Shown here piece after piece: positions 10,906 to 19,796 of a stretch of 64,000 nucleotides of DNA (positions within the stretch are counted from its first letter, which is position 1; every line of letters begins with the position of its first letter). The DNA comes from an uncultured Ruminococcus sp. (lineage in GTDB: Bacteria; Bacillota; Clostridia; Oscillospirales; Ruminococcaceae), in contig CANQJO010000007.1 in NCBI GenBank assembly GCA_947624255.1, positions 1 to 64,000 on the forward strand, read 5' to 3'. Made by a program: the position numbers and the translations under genes. The notes beneath the pieces were generated by a model. That model had not been told where the DNA came from. It saw only the letters and a program-made list of their open reading frames with translations, and did not search any database.

Positions 10906-11925
10906 TCAGTTAAGTATCTCTCCGATGATGTCCGATGCAGTTTCAGCAGCTTTTTTCACAGAAATGTAGGGCGCAAGGATCTTCCTCGCCTGCCCACGTA
11001 TATCAGCGCTCAGCCTTGCACATAATACCACTTCTCCGTACATCTTTTTTATGTAGTTCCCGAATACGGTTATTTCGTGCATTCGTGAGAAGAGCAGTCT
11101 GCTGATGTAGAATTTCTCAAGTCTGATGACTGCCTCTCCGGCAAGCCCCGATCTCAGCATGGGAGGCTCAGAAACAAACAGGATACCTGCCTCAGGAATA
11201 TACAGATGCATAGGAGCGTGTTCAGAATCAACCGCTCTTGCTATCACAGCATCGTAACCCAATCGCTCTGCCTCCCTTGCGGCAGTCTTTACAAAAAGGC
11301 ACGATGCAGCAATGTAATCATCACACAGGCGGAATATTCTTGTTCCCTCCGGAAACTCCACAAACCGATAACCCGTACAAGTCAGAGCCGAGACCGGTCG
11401 GTATATGACACTCCCGATAGTCTCCTTAGCTGTAAGAAGCCCTTGTATCTTATCAGCCGCAAACTCCTTTAATCTGTCTCTTCTGAGAAGCTCTGTTCCT
11501 GATTTCACATACTCTCTGAGGAGGAGGTCTGAGATGCCTGTAAGATCACGTGCTTTCGCCATGTATGAACGGCTCTGTTCAAAGGCGTAACCGGCGATCT
11601 CTTCAACATGAGAGGCAGCTCCGACTATCACCTGTCTGATATCGAACGTCCGTGAATCCGGTTTTTCCGCACATCGGCTGTTATATCCATCCGCAATGAT
11701 GGTATTTATATCGGGAAGATACAGTGCGCACGGCATCTCACGCTCGAACGGAGAGTAATATGTATCTGAAGTCATTCCTGAAAGTATCTCACCTATAATA
11801 CGTATGATCCTGCCTTTCTCCGCAAGCTCACAACCTGCAATGTTATAGAGTCTCACTTCGGCAAATTCGTTGTATTTTCCGCAGCAAAAGCTGCTGTCCG
11901 TAAAAAAGCTCCTGTTATGTCTCAT
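10906..11925 (-). CDS. Conserved-looking hypothetical protein, possibly a P-loop-degenerate relative of the PRK06851 ATPase-like family
   Basis: 339-aa ORF; segment 'TRIFRLCDDYIAAS...RLGYDAVIARAVDSEHAPMHLYIPEAGILFVSEPP' resembles that family from memory; no Walker A. Confidence 0.6.
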   Translation of the reverse strand: MRHNRSFFTDSSFCCGKYNEFAEVRLYNIAGCELAEKGRIIRIIGEILSGMTSDTYYSPFEREMPCALYLPDINTIIADGYNSRCAEKPDSRTFDIRQVIVGAASHVEEIAGYAFEQSRSYMAKARDLTGISDLLLREYVKSGTELLRRDRLKEFAADKIQGLLTAKETIGSVIYRPVSALTCTGYRFVEFPEGTRIFRLCDDYIAASCLFVKTAAREAERLGYDAVIARAVDSEHAPMHLYIPEAGILFVSEPPMLRSGLAGEAVIRLEKFYISRLLFSRMHEITVFGNYIKKMYGEVVLCARLSADIRGQARKILAPYISVKKAAETASDIIGEILN

Positions 11926-12014
11926 GGGATCCTCCGCAAAAAAATTTCTACAGGCAAGCTCTTATACTAAGGCTGCCCGTATATATTATGCAGGCGGAGC
12001 TTGACAGGTTGCTG

Positions 12015-12058
12015 ATACCGATCCCTAAAAATCTATCATATTTTTTAGGGATCGGTAT
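12015..12058. repeat. 17-bp perfect inverted repeat
   Basis: ATACCGATCCCTAAAAA (12015-12031) / TTTTTAGGGATCGGTAT (12042-12058), 10-nt loop. Confidence 0.9.
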
Positions 12059-12060
12059 GA

Positions 12061-12089
12061 AAAAAAGCTGAGGACGCATAGGCGTCCTC
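12061..12089 (-). terminator. Terminator of the small Asn/Ser-rich ORF
   Basis: GAGGACGC-loop-GCGTCCTC then AGCTTTTTTT in minus orientation. Confidence 0.8.
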
Positions 12090-12100
12090 GCTGCTTTTCG

Positions 12101-12247
12101 TTAGTCGTTGTCCGAATATGAATCGGAGCTGTTGTGATCTGAGTTGTTTGATGAATTGTTGGAGCTGTTAGAGCTGTTTGAATTCTTGCTGTCACTGCTC
12201 TTCTTGCTCTGTGACTGATCGTTCCGGTTGTTATTGTTCTTGCTCAT
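12101..12247 (-). CDS. 48-aa Asn/Ser-rich hydrophilic small protein
   Basis: Minus translation MSKNNNNRNDQSQSKKSSDSKNSNSSNSSNNSSNNSDHNSSDSYSDND*; SD-like AGGTGA upstream; terminator directly downstream. Absent from the supplied track, probably because of length. Confidence 0.7.
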   Translation of the reverse strand: MSKNNNNRNDQSQSKKSSDSKNSNSSNSSNNSSNNSDHNSSDSYSDND

Positions 12248-12492
12248 GATAACTCACCTTTCTCCGCACTACGGTACGATCCATGCTGTACTCTGTAGTG
12301 CGGATAACAGGACAGCCGTCGATATATACCGTCAGGGCAAAGGATCTTTCCCTGTAACAGTATTATTGACGGCTGATAATGTTTTTATTCAAAAAATTTT
12401 TGAAAGAAGATGTCGATCGGCAAAAATCCGATAAAGCTGCCATGAGCCTCTGCCATATGACCTTTTCTGCGGAGCCGGGTGTTCACAGAGGC

Positions 12493-14079
12493 TCAGTCGA
12501 TCCTTACGAATCTTCTGACATCGCCTGCTTTTCCGATGAACATTGTCTTAGGTCTTGCCCAGACAGTATCATCTTTCAGCGATCTGTAAATGACCAGCTC
12601 CTCCATTGATTCACTATGTCTTGCAACGGCAGTGACCTCATATTCGCCGCCTTTGAAGTGACGGTATTTTCCGCCTATAACGACCTCTGTGTCAACGTCC
12701 TGAATTACATTTTCCTCATCGCCGGGCTCGTTGTTCACGATGTCATCAGATACGATTATCATTGCCGAATACGGAGGCATCTTCACCGATGCCGTACCGT
12801 TCTCAATATTTATCTGCTTCACACCAATGACATCTACCAGCGCAGGAAGATGCGTTCCGAACCGCAGATCGTACTCATAGTCAGCAAGGTTAAGTGCAAC
12901 ATAAACGATCTGATCGCCTGACTGTTTCTTGAACAGGAGCTGCTGATTTGTTATGATGATCCTCTCATAGCTTCCGGTGCGCAGTGCCGGATATGCTCTG
13001 TAAACACGTCCCAGCTTGACGATGTGTCTGTAAAGCTGAACGTTCTCCCTCTCCATATCGGCAAGGTGCAGACAAGGACGAAGATTATCATCGGAGTTAT
13101 TCTCTTTTCTGCCGTGTATGCCGTACTCACTGCCATAATAAACGGAGGGGATCCCCGGCATCGTGTACATCAGCGTATAAACAAGCGGCAAATGTGCCTG
13201 ATTGTTCAGCGTGCTTGCAAGGCGGTTCACATCATGGTTATCCACAAAATTGTAGAGGTTGATACCTCTGTAGATACCGCCGTTCGCACCCGACTGACGA
13301 TTTATAGAGTAGTCTATCTCGAAATAATTCTTGTCATTGTGAGAGGAGTAAAGTCCCTTATAGCATTCATAGTTTGTAACACTGTCAAGCATTTCCGGGT
13401 TTGCCCAACGGTTATAGTCTCCGTGGATTATTTCGCCCATGAGCCAGAAATCACGCTTTTTGCCCTTGCAGAAGCTCCTTATTCTCTTGAAGAAATCAAA
13501 ATCTATGCAGTCGGCAGCATCAAAGCGTATGCCGTCTATGCCGAAAGATTCTATCCAGTAATTGACAGCATCTATCAGATGATCGCACACTCCCACATTC
13601 CGGAGGTTGAGCTTAACAAGATTATAGTGACCGTTCCAGCCCTCATACCAGAAAGGATCGCCGTAGGGGCTTTGTCCGCCGAAATTGAGGTTTTGGAACC
13701 AATCACAGTATCCCGAGCCCTGTCCCTTTTCCTGAACGTCAACAAATTGGGGGAATTTTCTTCCCACGTGATTGAAAACGCCGTCAAGAATGACTCTTAT
13801 GCCGTTTTCATGAAGCTTGTCGCAGATGAATCTGAAAGAGTTATTATCTCCAAGTCTTCGGTCGATCATTTTGTAGTCGATAGTATCATAGCCGTGTTCA
13901 ACGGACTCGAAGACAGGTCCGAAGTAAACAGCGTCAACATTCATCTCTTTGAAGTGAGGTATCCAGTCCAGCACCTTGTCAAGACGGTAAGCGACATCTC
14001 CACCATCGTTGAATTTAGGTGCGCCGCAGAAACCTAAAGGATAAATGTGGTAAACAATAGCGTTATCATACCAATTCAT
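12493..14079 (-). CDS. GH13 alpha-amylase family glycosidase with C-terminal DUF1653-like domain
   Basis: YHIYPLGF, GIRFDAADCIDFDF, GEIIHG, FVDNHDVNRL motifs; C-terminal GGKYRHFKGGEYEVTAVARHSESMEELVIYRSL. Confidence 0.9.
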   Translation of the reverse strand: MNWYDNAIVYHIYPLGFCGAPKFNDGGDVAYRLDKVLDWIPHFKEMNVDAVYFGPVFESVEHGYDTIDYKMIDRRLGDNNSFRFICDKLHENGIRVILDGVFNHVGRKFPQFVDVQEKGQGSGYCDWFQNLNFGGQSPYGDPFWYEGWNGHYNLVKLNLRNVGVCDHLIDAVNYWIESFGIDGIRFDAADCIDFDFFKRIRSFCKGKKRDFWLMGEIIHGDYNRWANPEMLDSVTNYECYKGLYSSHNDKNYFEIDYSINRQSGANGGIYRGINLYNFVDNHDVNRLASTLNNQAHLPLVYTLMYTMPGIPSVYYGSEYGIHGRKENNSDDNLRPCLHLADMERENVQLYRHIVKLGRVYRAYPALRTGSYERIIITNQQLLFKKQSGDQIVYVALNLADYEYDLRFGTHLPALVDVIGVKQINIENGTASVKMPPYSAMIIVSDDIVNNEPGDEENVIQDVDTEVVIGGKYRHFKGGEYEVTAVARHSESMEELVIYRSLKDDTVWARPKTMFIGKAGDVRRFVRID

Positions 14080-14116
14080 AGCTTTTTCCTTTCATACCGT
14101 CCGAAGACGGTCACAA

Positions 14117-14710
14117 TTATTTTCTGCTTCCCTCAAGATAATAGGAAGCCTCCATATCAGCAACATTCAATGCCAGTGCAAGCGGATAGAGTTCAAGGGC
14201 TTTTCCGATAGAATTTTTATCCTCAATGCCGGAAAATCCCATATGATAGCGTATAGCGAAAGCTTCATCACGGGTAAGTCTGCTTTCACCGTAAAAGAAT
14301 CCCGAAAGTATGTAGACGGATTTCTCACCGTGGCCGTACGGAAGAGTGTCATTGACGACATAGCAGGGATATTTCTCCCATTCTCCCTTATCATTTTTTC
14401 TGTTTCGGTACTCAACGGAGTAATAGCCGATCTTGCACACATCATGGAGCAGTGCCACCAGTGCGATAGTTTCGTCCGAATAATCCATACCGTAAACCTC
14501 TTTGGTCCTCGGACGTGAAAGATAATCCTTCAGGCAGTGGTAGACGTTTACACTGTGCTGAACAAGTCCTCCCTCGGAAGCTCCGTGATAGCGTGTGCTT
14601 GCCGGTGCGGTAAAGAAATCGCTTTTCATCAGAAAGTCAAGGCACTTATCAGCACCTGCACGAGTGATATTTTCGTTATATATGGTCAGAAATTCATCTT
14701 TTGCCGTCAT
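14117..14710 (-). CDS. HD-domain phosphohydrolase-like protein
   Basis: H...HD arrangement: RYHGASEGGLVQHSVNVY and ALVALLHDVCKIGYY. Confidence 0.8.
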   Translation of the reverse strand: MTAKDEFLTIYNENITRAGADKCLDFLMKSDFFTAPASTRYHGASEGGLVQHSVNVYHCLKDYLSRPRTKEVYGMDYSDETIALVALLHDVCKIGYYSVEYRNRKNDKGEWEKYPCYVVNDTLPYGHGEKSVYILSGFFYGESRLTRDEAFAIRYHMGFSGIEDKNSIGKALELYPLALALNVADMEASYYLEGSRK

Positions 14711-14765
14711 GGAGCGCTCCTATCCCGGAGGCATATGCTCCGAAAAAATATCCTGTAATAATTTG

Positions 14766-14794
14766 ATTATACCACAAAAGAAAGCATATGTCAA
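14766..14794 (-). promoter_or_regulatory. Consensus promoter for the HD-domain gene
   Basis: Minus strand TTGACA, 17-nt spacer, TATAAT. Confidence 0.75.
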
Positions 14795-14978
14795 GCAATA
14801 TTTTTGTGAAAAATGCTCTTTTTCTGATTGCAAGAGACGGAATTCTTTTTTTCAGCGCCCGAATCCTCTTGACAATGCCCGAAAAAAGGTGTAATATTAA
14901 ATCGTATCGTACAGCAGGCAAAAATATCCTCTCATATCTGTCTGCTGTTGTTTATGAGATCATTATTATAAGGAGTTT

Positions 14979-17738
14979 ATGATCTTTATGAGAAGAATGA
15001 AATGTTTCAGAAACAAAGCCCTGTCAGCTATGGCTGCTGCTGTCGCAGCATCGGGAGTGCTGCTGCCGTCTGCAATACCGCTCGCTCCGGTAAATGCAGG
15101 TCAGCAGCTCGGTCAGACCAATTTTGACGATGGTGTCGGTCTGCCGTGGCATATCGTTGAATCCGCTCCCGCTGAAATGGAATTCGATATAAGCAACGGT
15201 GTCTACAAGGTCACCATAGTTGATCCCGGCGGAGCTTCAAACGGCGGTGAGGACAGGTGGGATTGTCAGTTCCGCCACAGAGGACTGAAGATCGTTGCAG
15301 GTCATCAGTATCACGTAGCTTACGAGATAACGGCAACCAACAGCGGTAAATATTATACGAAAATAGGCAATCTTGACGGCGATGTGGAAATATGGCACAA
15401 TATGTCCACCAATGAGGGCGACTTCGGCAATAACTGGGATCCCATTCCCATAAATGCCAACGAGACTAAAAAGGTGGATCTCACCTTTACTGCCTCCCAA
15501 TCCCTTGACGTTGCAGAGTGGGCTTTCCACCTTGGCGGAGACGGCGAGTACACTCCCGGAGGCTGCTTCCCGTCCGGAACAGTCATCACCTTTGACAATA
15601 TGTCTCTGGAGGATCTCACCGGCGATGAAAATGACTATATCGCTCCCGAAGAGTGGCAGCGTGCCGATATCATCACAAATCAGGTGGGATATTTCCCCGA
15701 CCGTGCAAAACGTGCCACCATGCTTTGCAGCGATGATGAGGGCGTTGACTTTGAGCTTATCGACTCCTCCGGAAACTCCGTTTACTCCGGCACAAGCACT
15801 CCTTTCGGCAGCGATGAGGATTCGGAGGACAATGTCCACATAATAGATTTTTCCGACTTCAACGACAGCGGAACATTCATCATAAAAGCTGATAACGGTG
15901 CTGAGAGCCGTGAATTCCCCATAGGCGATACATCGGTATATTCAAGCCTCCTCTATGACTCGCTGAATTACTTCTATCAGAACAGGAGCGGCATCGAGAT
16001 CGAAAGTGATTACATAACCTCCGGCGATAAAAACGCTCTTGCACGTGCTGCCGGACACCCCTCCGACATGGCAGAGATACAGCAGGTCTGGGGCTACAGC
16101 GGCAGCAGCGGCTCGATAGATGTTACAGGCGGCTGGTATGATGCAGGCGATCACGGAAAATATGTGGTCAACGGCGGATTCTCGCTGTGGCTCATGCAGA
16201 ATCAGTACGAAACAGCGGTAAAATTCGGCTTTGATGATGCCTACGCTGACGGTACGATGTATCTCCCCGAAAACAGCAACGGTTATCCCGATATTCTGGA
16301 CGAGGCACGCTGGGAAATGGAATGGATGCTCAAAATGATCGTGGACAGCGGCGATTATCAGGGTATGGCTTACCACAAGGCTCATGACGAGAAGTGGACT
16401 GCACTGGGCATCGCTCCTGCTGATGACGAAATGAAACGTATCGTAAAGCCTCCCACAACGGCTGCAACTCTGAATCTTGCAGCCTGTGCCGCTCAGGCAT
16501 CAAGGCTCTGGAAAGATATCGACAGCGACTTTGCAAAGACTTGCCTTGAAGCGGCGGAAAATGCCTACGAGGCGGCGAAAAAGCATCCCGATATGTACGC
16601 TCCTCTTGACGAATCCATCGGCGGCGGAGCTTACGGCGATACTGACGTTGATGATGAATTCTACTGGGCTACCTGTGAGCTTTTCCTCGCTACCGGTGAT
16701 GACTCCTATTATGACGATGCAAGAAATTCAAACTTTTTCCTTGAAGTCCCCACCGTTCTTGGCGGCGGCGAGAGTGTTGACACTGTGGGAAGCTTCGACT
16801 GGGGAAACACTGCGGCTCTCGGAACGTTCAGCCTTGCATTGAATGATGATGCTGTTGACAGCGGCGATCACGATACTATCGTTGAGAATATCACCTCGGC
16901 ATCACAGCACTACATAGAGCTTGAACAAAATCAGGGTTACGGCGTTCCCTACGGACAAAGCACGCTCAGCTATAATGACAGCGACAAGGGCTATATCTGG
17001 GGTTCTAACTCATTTGTAGCCGATAACTCCATAGTAATGGCGTATGCTTACCTCCTTACCGGAGATGATACGGCTCTTGACGGTGCTGTCGGCGGAATGG
17101 ATTATCTCATGGGACGAAATGCCATGGACTATTCCTATGTTACGGGATATGGTACTCATGCTATAGAAAATCCCCACCACAGATTCTGGGCAAATCAAGT
17201 GGATGCCTCATTCCCGAAAGCTCCATGCGGTGTAATGTCGGGAGGTCCGAACTCCGGTATGCAGGATCCGTGGGTACAGGGCTCAGGCTGGAAAAAAGGT
17301 ACGATCGCTCCCCAGAAATGCTATATGGACAACATCGAAGCATGGTCGGTCAACGAGTGTACTATCAACTGGAATGCATCACTTGCGTGGCTCACGGGAT
17401 TTATAGCTCAGGAAAACGGAGGCATTGTGATCGGCAGCACCGGCTCATCAACAGGTGCTGAAAATAATGGCGGTGAGGGACTTCCCAATAAAGCTCCGGT
17501 AAACAATGACGATGACAATGAGACTGTAACAAAACCGAAAACGACCTCCTCCGATAAGGACAGCAATACTGAAAGATCTGACAAAAGTTCAACAAGCAAT
17601 TTTGGTATTATTGCTTTGATCGCAGGTGCGGCTGTTGCAGCACTGATCTCCATTGAGCTTTTTGTGTATAAGATAATCAAGCTGAAAAATAACGGCGGCG
17701 GAAACGGAAACTCCGACAACAAAGACGGCAAGGCTTAG
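14979..17738 (+). CDS. GH9 endoglucanase: signal peptide, N-terminal CBM-like region, CelD_N Ig-like domain, GH9 catalytic domain, C-terminal transmembrane anchor
   Basis: GGWYDAGDHGKYVVNGG, HRFWANQ, NECTINWNASLAWLTGF (GH9). C-terminal hydrophobic segment FGIIALIAGAAVAALISIELFVYKI. Confidence 0.93.
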   Translation: MIFMRRMKCFRNKALSAMAAAVAASGVLLPSAIPLAPVNAGQQLGQTNFDDGVGLPWHIVESAPAEMEFDISNGVYKVTIVDPGGASNGGEDRWDCQFRHRGLKIVAGHQYHVAYEITATNSGKYYTKIGNLDGDVEIWHNMSTNEGDFGNNWDPIPINANETKKVDLTFTASQSLDVAEWAFHLGGDGEYTPGGCFPSGTVITFDNMSLEDLTGDENDYIAPEEWQRADIITNQVGYFPDRAKRATMLCSDDEGVDFELIDSSGNSVYSGTSTPFGSDEDSEDNVHIIDFSDFNDSGTFIIKADNGAESREFPIGDTSVYSSLLYDSLNYFYQNRSGIEIESDYITSGDKNALARAAGHPSDMAEIQQVWGYSGSSGSIDVTGGWYDAGDHGKYVVNGGFSLWLMQNQYETAVKFGFDDAYADGTMYLPENSNGYPDILDEARWEMEWMLKMIVDSGDYQGMAYHKAHDEKWTALGIAPADDEMKRIVKPPTTAATLNLAACAAQASRLWKDIDSDFAKTCLEAAENAYEAAKKHPDMYAPLDESIGGGAYGDTDVDDEFYWATCELFLATGDDSYYDDARNSNFFLEVPTVLGGGESVDTVGSFDWGNTAALGTFSLALNDDAVDSGDHDTIVENITSASQHYIELEQNQGYGVPYGQSTLSYNDSDKGYIWGSNSFVADNSIVMAYAYLLTGDDTALDGAVGGMDYLMGRNAMDYSYVTGYGTHAIENPHHRFWANQVDASFPKAPCGVMSGGPNSGMQDPWVQGSGWKKGTIAPQKCYMDNIEAWSVNECTINWNASLAWLTGFIAQENGGIVIGSTGSSTGAENNGGEGLPNKAPVNNDDDNETVTKPKTTSSDKDSNTERSDKSSTSNFGIIALIAGAAVAALISIELFVYKIIKLKNNGGGNGNSDNKDGKA

Positions 17739-17750
17739 AGAGAGCAATAT

Positions 17751-17783
17751 AAAAAGGCATGACTTCATTTGTCATGCCTTTTG
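17751..17783. terminator. Bidirectional intrinsic terminator between GH9 and the AraC-family gene
   Basis: AAAAAGGCATGAC-ttcattt-GTCATGCCTTTT. Confidence 0.8.
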
Positions 17784-17792
17784 TTCAAGTAT

Positions 17793-18656
17793 TTACAGAT
17801 GTACAGCGTACAGCTTTTTGAAATCAGAGGGCGTACAGTGCTTGACCTCCTTAAATATCCTGTTGAACGTTGTGAGACTCCTGAATCCGGAGCGCATCGC
17901 TACCTCTGTTATAGGAATACCCGGCTCCAGCAAAAGAAGCTCCGCAGCCTTTGTACGGCGGGCATTTATGTACTGCAAATATGAGACTGAATTGTATTGC
18001 TTGAATATTCTCGAAAAGTGGTATTTACTGTAGCCTGCCACGTAAGCAAGTTCTTCAAGAGTGATATCGTTCATATAGTTGCTGTCGATATATTTCATGA
18101 CAATGCCGAATTTTTCGCTGTATTCACTTATTTTTTCATCATCACAGTCAAGAGCGGCTTTCCTTTGTTCAAGCTGAAACTCCCTCAGCGCTGTGAAAAG
18201 CTCGATCATGCGGGAGTATATCCTGACATCAGCAAGCTCTGACTTTGAATTGTACAGAGACTGTATCTCACGGATCGTCTTCTTCGCCAGAACATGAAGC
18301 TCCTTGTCCATAGCCGAATTTATCAGCACAGGAGCTGTCAGTGATCTCATAAGAGGTTCAAGGACAGAGACATCTCCCAGAATACTGTTGTCGCATTGCA
18401 GAATAAGTCTTCTTCCCGGCTTAGCCGGCATACTGTGAAGCTCTCCCGGAGGAACGATAAGCACATCATTTTCGGGAATATGATAGTCCGATCCGCTGAC
18501 ATTCACTATGTATTCATTTTTCAGAGGCATAAGAAGCTCTACCGCATTATGCCAGTGTACGGGATATGCTTCATTGTCATGATTATCATAAAGCATTATG
18601 TACTTTTTTTCGTCATACTCTATAGTCTCATATTCACCTGAAAGATTCTTTATCAT
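17793..18656 (-). CDS. AraC-family transcriptional regulator with N-terminal cupin-like domain
   Basis: Two C-terminal HTH segments: ITLEELAYVAGYSKYHFSRIFKQY and IPITEVAMRSGFRSLTTFNRIFKE. Confidence 0.92.
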   Translation of the reverse strand: MIKNLSGEYETIEYDEKKYIMLYDNHDNEAYPVHWHNAVELLMPLKNEYIVNVSGSDYHIPENDVLIVPPGELHSMPAKPGRRLILQCDNSILGDVSVLEPLMRSLTAPVLINSAMDKELHVLAKKTIREIQSLYNSKSELADVRIYSRMIELFTALREFQLEQRKAALDCDDEKISEYSEKFGIVMKYIDSNYMNDITLEELAYVAGYSKYHFSRIFKQYNSVSYLQYINARRTKAAELLLLEPGIPITEVAMRSGFRSLTTFNRIFKEVKHCTPSDFKKLYAVHL

Positions 18657-18684
18657 ACCTCATCCCCCACTCAAAGTCCGCCGG

Positions 18685-19554
18685 TCACTGACCTTCCGTA
18701 ACATCTGCCTCTCCGGGAGCAGCCTCCTGCTGTGCGTTTACCGACCTTTTCAGCATCTCCTGACATTCATTCAGTGCTGATGTATCTACTATTCCTGCAC
18801 ATGAAACATCATCACCGCTGCCCTTGCGTGTCATCTCGGGAAGAAACTCCCTGAGCTGCCGCACTCCCTCATCAAGATCGTTTTCTGCTATGGTGAGCGC
18901 AAGTCCGCAGTAAAAGCCATGAAGCTGTTCACTGCTCCAATATGAATTCTCGATCCCGTCCGTGCCTATAAATATTGCCGCAGGGAGCTCATTTTTTGAA
19001 AAATAGCAGAACCTTGCCGAAAGCACTGCATCGTCCTGACACATGGAGGTAGTCACATTATCGTGACACCTCGGATCCTCCGGAACAGGCTCCGTGACAC
19101 TACCATCGGCAGAGATAACAACACAGCTTCCATCACCTATCTGACAGCAGAATGCAAAATCATCACAGACTGCCGCAAGGGTGAGTGTAGTACCGTAGGC
19201 ATCTATGTATCTGCCGTTTTCGTACCTGCTTCGGTAAAATGAGTATTTCTCCGGGATACGGCCGAACTCTTCCTCAGTAAAAGGCTCATTCCGGTGATCC
19301 TCCTCTGTCCGTTCATGCCACCGGGAGACTATGCTCCGCCAGAGCCGATCAAAAAGCTGACGGCGCTCCCGTTCATTATCAAGTATCGCCCCTGCCTCAT
19401 GAATGCTCTCCATGAATTCCTCAACACATTCGGCAGCGGCGGCAAATGCATATTTTTCCCGGTCGGCAGACACGGAGCTGTCCTGACAGACGATATCACG
19501 TCTGCGGTGCGATTCTCCTTTGCAGCTCATTGAAAAGGAAGAAAATCTCTCCAT
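18685..19554 (-). CDS. PP2C-like Ser/Thr phosphatase domain protein, apparently lacking the N-terminal metal-binding DGxGG/DGHG motif
   Basis: CQDSS near N-terminus; later motifs QIGDGSCVVI, IFIGTDGIENSY, GSGDDVSCAGIVD; no ADGxG after CQD. Confidence 0.7.
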   Translation of the reverse strand: MERFSSFSMSCKGESHRRRDIVCQDSSVSADREKYAFAAAAECVEEFMESIHEAGAILDNERERRQLFDRLWRSIVSRWHERTEEDHRNEPFTEEEFGRIPEKYSFYRSRYENGRYIDAYGTTLTLAAVCDDFAFCCQIGDGSCVVISADGSVTEPVPEDPRCHDNVTTSMCQDDAVLSARFCYFSKNELPAAIFIGTDGIENSYWSSEQLHGFYCGLALTIAENDLDEGVRQLREFLPEMTRKGSGDDVSCAGIVDTSALNECQEMLKRSVNAQQEAAPGEADVTEGQ

Positions 19555-19563
19555 TGCGTCACC

Positions 19564-19704
19564 TTACCGATCGGCTTCGTTCCGGTCGGCTGATGAGTCA
19601 TCTCCTAAAGCATCAGCCGTCTGAGCCTTTACATCTGTGTCGATGACATAAAAAGGTGTCATTACCTTTCTGACCGCCGGTGCATGATCGTCTAAACACG
19701 GCAT
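19564..19704 (-). CDS. 46-aa small ORF upstream of the PP2C-like gene; possible truncated vWA domain
   Basis: MPCLDDHAPAVRKVMTPFYVIDTDVKAQTADALGDDSSADRNEADR*; GGGAGG SD; 9 bp upstream of the PP2C-like start; absent from the supplied track. Confidence 0.55.
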   Translation of the reverse strand: MPCLDDHAPAVRKVMTPFYVIDTDVKAQTADALGDDSSADRNEADR

Positions 19705-19739
19705 ATTATAAACCTCCCGAAAATTGTTCTTTTTATTAT

Positions 19740-19768
19740 ATTATACATATTTTTTTGCGATTTGTCAA
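19740..19768 (-). promoter_or_regulatory. Consensus promoter for the 46-aa ORF and PP2C-like gene
   Basis: Minus strand TTGACA, 17-nt spacer, TATAAT. Confidence 0.75.
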
Positions 19769-19796
19769 GCATTCCGGCAGAGCTTCCTCCTGACGG

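Noticed and set aside
10712-10906. 64-aa minus-strand ORF upstream of rpoBC
   Set aside because: Overlaps the promoter/terminator region with no recognisable domain or good SD.
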